Shown here one piece after another: positions 14,228 through 20,281 of a stretch of 20,281 nucleotides of DNA (position 1 is the stretch's first letter; each line of letters begins with the position of its first letter). The notes beneath the pieces are model-generated. The model made no database searches. It worked only from the letters and a program-made list of their open reading frames with translations, and was not told the DNA's origin. Made by a program: the position numbers and the translations under genes. Source of the DNA: an uncultured Eubacteriales bacterium (lineage in GTDB: Bacteria; Bacillota; Clostridia; Oscillospirales; Acutalibacteraceae); contig ONEU01000192.1 of the NCBI GenBank assembly GCA_900316925.1, positions 1-20,281 on the forward strand, read 5' to 3'.

Positions 14228-17200
14228 ATGCGTCTGAAGACTGCAAAAACAGCGCTTGCACTGCTGCTTGCCGGAACTATCGCAGCAGCCTGTCCTGCTT
14301 TCGGCGTCAGTGCGGCACAGGTACCGCAGCAGACCGTTTCTGCATCCGCTTCTGCCGGCAGCAAGGTCTATGTGGCAAATCATGCCGCGACCATTCCTGA
14401 TGGAAGATACTTTATCTATAACACCGGTACGGGTACGGTGATGACCGGTGCCATTGAAAGCAGCAATCATTCTTTCCCGTCCTATAAATCGGGTTCCATG
14501 AGCGGTATCGTGACGGATGTGACGATCTCCGATGATTACTTCTACACCATTAACCACCAGAATGGCGATTATTACACCATCCGGAACAAGAACGGCCAGT
14601 ATCTCGATATCGTTACCTATGGCCAGATGGCGTTTACTGCAACGCCTGTCAGCCTGAAATGCTCCCTGGTCAGTAATCAGGAGGATGCAGCTGTTTTCAA
14701 TATCTCCAAGCAGGTGGGGGATACCGAGTACAGTATTTCTATGTATGCCGATGATTGGTTCACGGTTCATCAGACCTCCAGAACCTCCCAGGGACAGATG
14801 ATGCAGTTCTATCGTCTGGAGGAGTCGGGGGATTTCTTTGATGTCATCAATCAGATCAAGGGCTTGTTCCCGGCAGGGGATGAGAAGCTCACGAAGGTCT
14901 CGGCCGGTTATTCCGAGAGCGAGATCAGGACTCTGATGAACAAGGCGACTGCCTACAGCCTGCCTGATAGCTATCAGTATCTGTTACAGAGAGCGCTGTC
15001 GCTTGTTACAGGCACACCGGCATCCCAGCTTCCCCGTGCCTTTACGCCGATCCGCAACGGCAAGAACATTGATCTGGCGGGCAAGTTGAATAAAAGCTGG
15101 TTCGCAACGGACAGAATGCCCACGGCAGTCTGGACAAGTCCCGGCGAACAGCTTGAAATCTATGTCACGGCAGGCGCCAATGATCCGCTGCCGAGCATCA
15201 TGTTCACGCAGCATATTTCCGATTGCCATGAGGAGAAGACCGTCACGCTGCAGCGCGGCAGGAATGTCATTACCACTCCCCAGATCCATGCGGATTTCAG
15301 TACCTACCAGATTCCGACGGTAGAGCCCGGCGGCCTGATCTATATTATCAATCCCTATACGGAACAGCAGCAGAGCGATCAGGTCAGGGTGTTCATCAAA
15401 GGCGGCGACGACATCCCCACCTTTGGTTTTCAGGACGATACAAAGGATTTTCTCAGCACGCTGATGGAATATAACAGCCATTATCAGAACAAAGAGAAGG
15501 GTTATCATAATGTCTGTGAGCTGTATACCAAATACTCCTACGTCACCCTGACGTTGGAGCGTGCCCTGGAGGCATACGTTTCCGAAGGACTTGATCCACA
15601 CGATACGATGAAGAAGTGGGATGCGTTTATCGACTATCTGATGGCGTTTGACGGTCTGCGTCCCGAGCAGTATGCCAAGCTCCGTCTCGGCGTAAAGGTC
15701 AACCAGCCTTATGCGGGTGCGTATGCAACACCGGAAATGATCTGTATCCAGGATAATAACTGGCTGGCGTCCTTCATTGCGGGCAGATTCGGATGGGGCT
15801 TCCCGCACGAGGTCGGACACACGCTTGATGATACCACCAGGACGTACATGGAGCTGACCAATAATATGTGGTCGATCAAGTATGTGCTTGACCATTATCA
15901 GTATGACTCTATCGCCGTGAGAAAAGAGAAGCCGAAGTATGATCTGAAACTGATCGCACCGGAGGATCAGAACAGCTTCTGGAGTCCCACCAACAGTGCG
16001 GATACGACTTACTGGTGGTGCCTGTATCTGCTGTGGGATCTGGAGGTCTATCACCACGGCTACTGGGGAGAGGTGGACACCATGTTCCGCAACGGGAGCT
16101 GCGGAAACGATGCCGCTGACGGCTATCTGAAAAACGTCAGCGTTGCCGAGAGACTGGCTGCCTATTCGTCAAAATCCCTCGGCATTGATCTGACCTACTA
16201 TTTCAGGAAGTACGGCTATCTGACAAATGTCAGCGCTGATTACCAGAATGCCATCAACAGCATGAACCTCAGCCACCAGCAGCCGAAGTTCTACTACTAT
16301 AATACCGATACCTATACCAGAGCAAAAGGCTCGAATGTGGGTAAGGGAAGTATTTCGTTGAGTACTTATCAGCCCTCAAGCGGAACGATGTATTTTAATA
16401 TCCCGGCAAGCTGTGCCGACAATCATCTCGGCTTTGAGATCGTGAAAAACGGCAAAGTGATGGATTTCACCTGGGAGATGCAGTACACCGATACCAGCGG
16501 CGGCACCTACACCGTCAACGCCTATGATACCTCCCTGAATGTATATTCCAGTATTACCTTCAATACCGGAGACGCAGCCAACAATCGAAATACCGCCATG
16601 GTGAACGGTGTGTATTACAAGAGCCTGAACGAAGCAATCCAGGCGGCTCCGTCGGGTGCGACGGTACTGCTCTCAGGCTCAACCTATATTGACAGCTCTG
16701 TGACGATCAATAAGGCGATTACCATCAAACCGGCTGAGAGCGGCCGTCAGATACTCATCTGCAACCGGGAAAGGAACGCTCCCTGCTTTGTGGTTACCAG
16801 CGGCGGTTCGCTGACCATCCGTTCTTATGACAACAGTCCTGACAATGCCGTGATCCTGGATAATGTCTATTCCCATGAATCCGCCGGGGCATCCATCTAC
16901 CAGAGCTATATCAAGACGACGGGCGGCTCTGTGACCCTCGGCAGGGGCGTGACGCTCCAGAACTGCGCCGCCAATGTAACCGGCCCTGCCATTTTCGCCG
17001 ATGGGGCGAGTGTCCGTCTGGACGGCTGTATCCTCCAGCGTAACAGTACCGGTAATGCGGGTCTTGTCTATCTGACGGGCGGTTCCGTCCTGACATCCGC
17101 CAACGGTACCAAAATACGCTATAACCAGGCTTCCACCGGCAGCGCCGTCTATTGTGCAACTGCCAATGACAAGGTGATCCTCTCCAATACCGAGATCAGC

Positions 17201-19798
17201 TATAATTTCTGCGGGAAGAAGGGCGGAGCAGCCATTGATATTTCGCAGGGCTCTGCAGAGATCGGTACCGGTACCTCCATCCATGACAATGCGGATTCCC
17301 ATTTCTCTATCAACAGCGCAATGCTTGTCGGCACCAACAGCAGCGTCAGGTTCTCCGGTAATCTGAACATTACGGATCAGGTGACGCTTTGCACGACGGC
17401 TCTTGTGGATCCCTCTGTCACCGGAAAGCTGCAGCTCAGGGCGGAGCAGAGCCGGATCGGTATCGGTTTTCTCCTGGCAAGTCCCACCAGCGGACAGTTC
17501 ACGCAGAATGTGTTGAGCCATGTGTTCTATCAGAACAGCCGGTTTGCGATGCAGTATACACCGTCTTCACTGACGATCGGTCTGTACCAGGCTCCACAGG
17601 CTTCCGTCTCTGTAACGCCGTCACCCTATGTCCTCGGAAAGACCTTCACAATCAAGGGGGCCGTCACCGACGGAAGTGCGCCCTTCCAGTATAAGATCGA
17701 AGCGAAGCAGAGCACCGATGCCTCCTATACAGTCCTCAAGGCGTACAATGCAACGGATTCCTGCACCTGGAAGCCCGCAAAAGCCGGACAGTATTTCGTG
17801 CGCATCTCCGTAAAGGATGCCAAGGGCAATACTTCTTCCGCTGTCAAGTCGGTCACCGTTGTCAACAACGTTTCCAACCAGTCAACGATCTCCGCACAGA
17901 CGATTACCCTGGGGGCTTCTGCCAGAGTGACATGTGCGGCTGCGGACGGAACGGCTCCGTATACCTATGCGGTATCCTATAAGCCGGGCACTGCGTCTGC
18001 CTATACAACGGTGCAGGATTTCAGCACCAACAGAACTGTGGATATCAAGCCGTCTGCTGCGGGAACCTATACCGTTCTCACCAAGGTACGGGATTCCTCC
18101 GGAACGATCTCCGAGAAAACCTTTTCCCTGACGGTGCAGCCGGAGCAGCTGGTCAATCAATCCACGATTTCCGCTGTACAGGTGGCGCTGGGCGGTCAGG
18201 TGACGATCAAATGCGCCGCAAAGGGCGGTACGTCACCCTATACCTATGGGGTTTCCTATAAGCAGGGCTCCGCAGCCGACTATGTGCAGTACACCGCTTT
18301 CAGCAGTTCGTCATCGGTCGTCTTCAAGCCGGATGCGGAAGGTACTTATTCGCTCCGTGTCAGAGCCAAGGATAAGGACGGCAGAACCGCCGATAAATAT
18401 TTCTCTCTGACGGTAACCTACGCGCCGTATCACCAGACAACGATTTCCAGAACGGTGATAACGCTGGGAGAGACCGTGACCGTAAACTGCCAGCTTTCCG
18501 GTTCCGGTGTCATCAAATACGGCGTCTACTACAAGGGTGCGGAAGATACCGAGTGGACAACGGCACAGGATTACGCCGTCAATAAGACTGTCACCGTCAA
18601 GCCTGCGACTGCTTCGACGTATACCATCAGGGTCAAGGCAAAGGACGGCACCGGAAGGGTCACCGAAAAGGATTTCTCTGTCAGGGTGAATCCTGCGCTG
18701 AAAAACACCTCCAAGGTGTCGTCGTCCGCAATCGTGCTCGGAAGTACCGTCAAGGTATCCTGTGCCTCCACAGGCGGAACGGGAACGAAACAATACGCTG
18801 TCTATTATAAGAGCAGCAAGCAGACGAAATGGACAAAAGCTGCCGATTATTCCACCGGTACGACCGTTACGATCAAGCCCAGAACCGTGGCCGCCTATAC
18901 GGTCAGGATCAAGGCGAAGGATACCAACGGGAATGTCGTCAACAGGAATCTTACCGTGAAGGTCTATGCAGCGCTCAAAAATCTGTCAAAGCTCTCAGCC
19001 TCCAGCATGACCGTCGGCAGTACCGTGAAGGTAACCTGTGCTTCCTCAGGCGGTTACGGTACGAAGAAATATGCCGTTTACTACAAGAGCGTCGTTCAGA
19101 AGAGCTGGACAAAGGCAAAGGATTATTCTACCGGTACCACCGTTCTGATCAAACCGAAAACGGCCGCCGTCTATACCATCAGGGTCAAGGTAAAGGATGC
19201 CAAAGGAACCGTTGTCAGAAAAAATCTTACCCTCAAAACCGTTGCGCCGCTCCGGAACCAGTCAATAATCTCCGCTTCGGCTATCACTCTTGGCAATACC
19301 GTGAAAGTGACCTGCGCCTCCACAGGCGGTACCGGTACGAAAAAATACGCCGTCTATTACAAGAGCGCCAAGCAGACAAGCTGGACGAAGGTTAAGGATT
19401 ATTCAACTGCCACATCCGTAACCATCAGACCGCGAACCGTTGCATCCTATACGGTCAGAGTCAAGGTAAAGGACGGCAGCGGCAAGGTCGTCAATAAGGA
19501 TATGACCGTCACGGTGAAAGCCGCATTGAAGAATACCTCCAGACTATCCGCGTCAACGATCACTCTTGGTAAAGCTGTCACCGTGAGCTGCGCCTCTACC
19601 GGCGGAACGGGCACAAAGAAATATGCTGTTTTCTACAAGAGGAAGAGCCAGACCGCCTGGACGCAGGCCCGTACCTACGGAACAGGAACCTCGGTGAAGA
19701 TCACCCCTAAGGCCGCTACCACTTATATCGTACGCGTCAAAGCCAAGGACAGCTCCGGTAAGATCGTCAATAAGGATATGACGCTGTATGTCAAATGA
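14228..19798 (+). CDS. Secreted M60-like metallopeptidase with beta-helix and eight Ig-like domains
   Basis: An 1856-residue exported protein. The signal peptide (MRLKTAKTALALLLAG...) is probably cleaved after GVSA near residue 29. Residues 45-200 have a beta-rich, lectin-like look (DGRYFIYNTGTGTV). The M60-like (enhancin/mucinase) peptidase spans about 285-640: GGLIYIINPY, then GWGFPHEVGH with H527, E528 and H531, and E542 in MELTNNMWS as the third zinc ligand, fitting the family pattern HExxH(8-28)E. Residues 790-1110 form a probable right-handed beta-helix (repeated G-S-V-x-L and N-x-S turns). From 1122 to the end run eight Ig-like domains of about 92 residues, the last four Lys-rich. M60 enzymes cleave glycoprotein mucins, so host mucin or a similar glycoprotein is the likely substrate. 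GAGGAG sits nine bases before the ATG. No LPXTG, dockerin or S-layer motif is seen. An in-frame TGA may cut off a ninth domain. Confidence 0.88.
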   Translation: MRLKTAKTALALLLAGTIAAACPAFGVSAAQVPQQTVSASASAGSKVYVANHAATIPDGRYFIYNTGTGTVMTGAIESSNHSFPSYKSGSMSGIVTDVTISDDYFYTINHQNGDYYTIRNKNGQYLDIVTYGQMAFTATPVSLKCSLVSNQEDAAVFNISKQVGDTEYSISMYADDWFTVHQTSRTSQGQMMQFYRLEESGDFFDVINQIKGLFPAGDEKLTKVSAGYSESEIRTLMNKATAYSLPDSYQYLLQRALSLVTGTPASQLPRAFTPIRNGKNIDLAGKLNKSWFATDRMPTAVWTSPGEQLEIYVTAGANDPLPSIMFTQHISDCHEEKTVTLQRGRNVITTPQIHADFSTYQIPTVEPGGLIYIINPYTEQQQSDQVRVFIKGGDDIPTFGFQDDTKDFLSTLMEYNSHYQNKEKGYHNVCELYTKYSYVTLTLERALEAYVSEGLDPHDTMKKWDAFIDYLMAFDGLRPEQYAKLRLGVKVNQPYAGAYATPEMICIQDNNWLASFIAGRFGWGFPHEVGHTLDDTTRTYMELTNNMWSIKYVLDHYQYDSIAVRKEKPKYDLKLIAPEDQNSFWSPTNSADTTYWWCLYLLWDLEVYHHGYWGEVDTMFRNGSCGNDAADGYLKNVSVAERLAAYSSKSLGIDLTYYFRKYGYLTNVSADYQNAINSMNLSHQQPKFYYYNTDTYTRAKGSNVGKGSISLSTYQPSSGTMYFNIPASCADNHLGFEIVKNGKVMDFTWEMQYTDTSGGTYTVNAYDTSLNVYSSITFNTGDAANNRNTAMVNGVYYKSLNEAIQAAPSGATVLLSGSTYIDSSVTINKAITIKPAESGRQILICNRERNAPCFVVTSGGSLTIRSYDNSPDNAVILDNVYSHESAGASIYQSYIKTTGGSVTLGRGVTLQNCAANVTGPAIFADGASVRLDGCILQRNSTGNAGLVYLTGGSVLTSANGTKIRYNQASTGSAVYCATANDKVILSNTEISYNFCGKKGGAAIDISQGSAEIGTGTSIHDNADSHFSINSAMLVGTNSSVRFSGNLNITDQVTLCTTALVDPSVTGKLQLRAEQSRIGIGFLLASPTSGQFTQNVLSHVFYQNSRFAMQYTPSSLTIGLYQAPQASVSVTPSPYVLGKTFTIKGAVTDGSAPFQYKIEAKQSTDASYTVLKAYNATDSCTWKPAKAGQYFVRISVKDAKGNTSSAVKSVTVVNNVSNQSTISAQTITLGASARVTCAAADGTAPYTYAVSYKPGTASAYTTVQDFSTNRTVDIKPSAAGTYTVLTKVRDSSGTISEKTFSLTVQPEQLVNQSTISAVQVALGGQVTIKCAAKGGTSPYTYGVSYKQGSAADYVQYTAFSSSSSVVFKPDAEGTYSLRVRAKDKDGRTADKYFSLTVTYAPYHQTTISRTVITLGETVTVNCQLSGSGVIKYGVYYKGAEDTEWTTAQDYAVNKTVTVKPATASTYTIRVKAKDGTGRVTEKDFSVRVNPALKNTSKVSSSAIVLGSTVKVSCASTGGTGTKQYAVYYKSSKQTKWTKAADYSTGTTVTIKPRTVAAYTVRIKAKDTNGNVVNRNLTVKVYAALKNLSKLSASSMTVGSTVKVTCASSGGYGTKKYAVYYKSVVQKSWTKAKDYSTGTTVLIKPKTAAVYTIRVKVKDAKGTVVRKNLTLKTVAPLRNQSIISASAITLGNTVKVTCASTGGTGTKKYAVYYKSAKQTSWTKVKDYSTATSVTIRPRTVASYTVRVKVKDGSGKVVNKDMTVTVKAALKNTSRLSASTITLGKAVTVSCASTGGTGTKKYAVFYKRKSQTAWTQARTYGTGTSVKITPKAATTYIVRVKAKDSSGKIVNKDMTLYVK
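17591..19795 (+). repeat. Eight tandem Ig-like domain repeats (about 276-bp period)
   Basis: Domain starts are near 17591, 17870, 18152, 18428, 18698, 18974, 19250 and 19526. The last four complete units are spaced exactly 276 bases (92 codons) apart. Common features are an N-x-S-x-(I/L)-S opening, (I/L)TLGxxVxVxC, YxVxYK, and a closing YT(V/I)RVKxKDxxGxVxxKxxxxxV. Units 5 to 8 are much more alike than units 1 to 4 (for example GGTGTKKYAVYYKS recurs), which suggests recent duplication towards the 3' end. Confidence 0.9.
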
Positions 19799-20080
19799 GC
19801 AAACGCACTTGTCAATACATCAGAAATCGGGGCAGCAAGCGTGACGGCAGGCGGAACAGTCAAAGTCAGGCTGCTGGCCGAAAAAGGTACCGCACCGTAT
19901 TATTTCCGTGTCGAAAGAATGAAGGCAGGGGATAACGGCTGGACGCTTGTGAAGGATTATTCGGAAGTGTCTTCGGTCAGCGTCAGGATCCCCGGTAAGG
20001 GAACCTATCAGATCAAGGTAACGGTGACAGATATCTCAGGAAAAATAGCCATCAAATATTTTACTGTAACAGGAAAATAA
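19799..20080 (+). pseudogene. Ninth Ig-like domain, in frame beyond the TGA of the M60 gene
   Basis: After the TGA at 19796-19798, the same frame stays open for 93 codons to a TAA at 20078-20080. It encodes another copy of the repeat fold: ALVNTSEIGAASVTAGGTVKV aligns with the domain opening, then YYFRVERMKAGDNGWTLVKDYS and GTYQIKVTVTDISGKIAIKYFTV match its middle and end. It is more divergent than units 5 to 8 and lacks their Lys-rich loop, as expected of a capping C-terminal domain. No Shine-Dalgarno precedes the internal GTG at 19841, so independent translation is unlikely. Either the TGA is a nonsense mutation that removed the cap, or some readthrough occurs, or the base is an assembly error. 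Confidence 0.75.
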
Positions 20081-20087
20081 CTTTAAG

Positions 20088-20120
20088 AACCGCCGAAGGC
20101 ATTTGCCGGAGGCGGTTTTT
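20088..20120 (+). terminator. Rho-independent terminator of the M60 gene
   Basis: AACCGCC (20088-20094) pairs with GGCGGTT (20111-20117), with a small inner GGC/GCC pairing, and the stem runs into TTTTT (20116-20120). It lies after the TAA of the ninth domain rather than after the TGA at 19798, so the transcript still includes that domain. Confidence 0.85.
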
Positions 20121-20205
20121 GCATGAAAATGATATACAGATAGTAAAAACTAAAAGCATAGACTCCGATCGTAGCACAAATACGACTGTCAGAATATACA
20201 ATTTG

Positions 20206-20263
20206 TAATAAAAGAAAAAAGTTTAAAAAAAGTGTTGACAAATGGAGAAGAACGTGGTATTAT
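20206..20263 (+). promoter_or_regulatory. Strong promoter with UP-like A-tract, firing out of the window
   Basis: A perfect TTGACA (20235-20240), a 17-base spacer and TATTAT (20258-20263) are preceded by an A-rich tract (20206-20232) like an UP element. The bases after the -10 (AACAAAGCTGTCGC) resemble the start of stable-RNA transcripts in Clostridia. An rRNA or tRNA operon just past the end is my guess. The downstream gene is not visible. Confidence 0.7.
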
Positions 20264-20281
20264 AACAAAGCTGTCGCATGA

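Overview
The window looks like a chromosomal segment from a Gram-positive, anaerobic, fermentative gut-type Clostridia bacterium, with Oscillospiraceae/Ruminococcus-like the best guess. This rests on inference: strong Shine-Dalgarno sites, sigma-A-type promoters, lactate fermentation genes, a lipobox lipoprotein with a PASTA domain, and a secreted M60-type (mucinase family) protease. No marker for species assignment is present. The only RNA gene is the 3' end of a tmRNA.

Layout. Positions 1-87 are the 3' tRNA-like end of ssrA, followed by a terminator (111-144). About 1 kb without an intact gene follows. It holds a cluster of TGACA motifs, a near-consensus promoter (623-651), and what looks like a broken small membrane-protein gene (696-1094). 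Positions 1185-6608 are a plus-strand run: L-lactate dehydrogenase (ldh), a D-2-hydroxyacid dehydrogenase overlapping it by 4 bases, a lipoprotein joining PASTA, BIG2 and M14 carboxypeptidase domains, and, after a small hairpin, a CrtI-like FAD oxidoreductase. A bidirectional terminator (6617-6648) separates this run from a convergent minus-strand operon.

The minus-strand operon (13687 down to 6663) is the most unusual part. It has three genes with short gaps, driven by a perfect TTGACA-17-TATAAT promoter that carries a palindrome across the likely transcription start. The genes encode (i) a 1041-residue cytoplasmic scaffold with a J-like N-terminus, zinc ribbons, a TPR-like stretch and Fn3-like domains; (ii) a zinc-ribbon P-loop GTPase of the TRAFAC/double-GTPase type; and (iii) an 898-residue protein resembling GTPase-associated protein 1 (GAP1). 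I read these as one GTPase-centred complex, possibly a conflict or defence system. The function is inferred.

Divergent from that operon, 14228-19798 encodes a very large secreted protein: signal peptide, N-terminal carbohydrate-binding-like region, M60-like metallopeptidase (HEVGH...E), a beta-helix region, and eight tandem Ig-like domains with a 92-residue period. An in-frame TGA ends the ORF, but a ninth Ig-like domain continues in the same frame to 20080, before the transcription terminator. The window closes with a strong promoter (20235-20263) behind an A-rich tract, which looks like an rRNA/tRNA-operon promoter firing out of the window.
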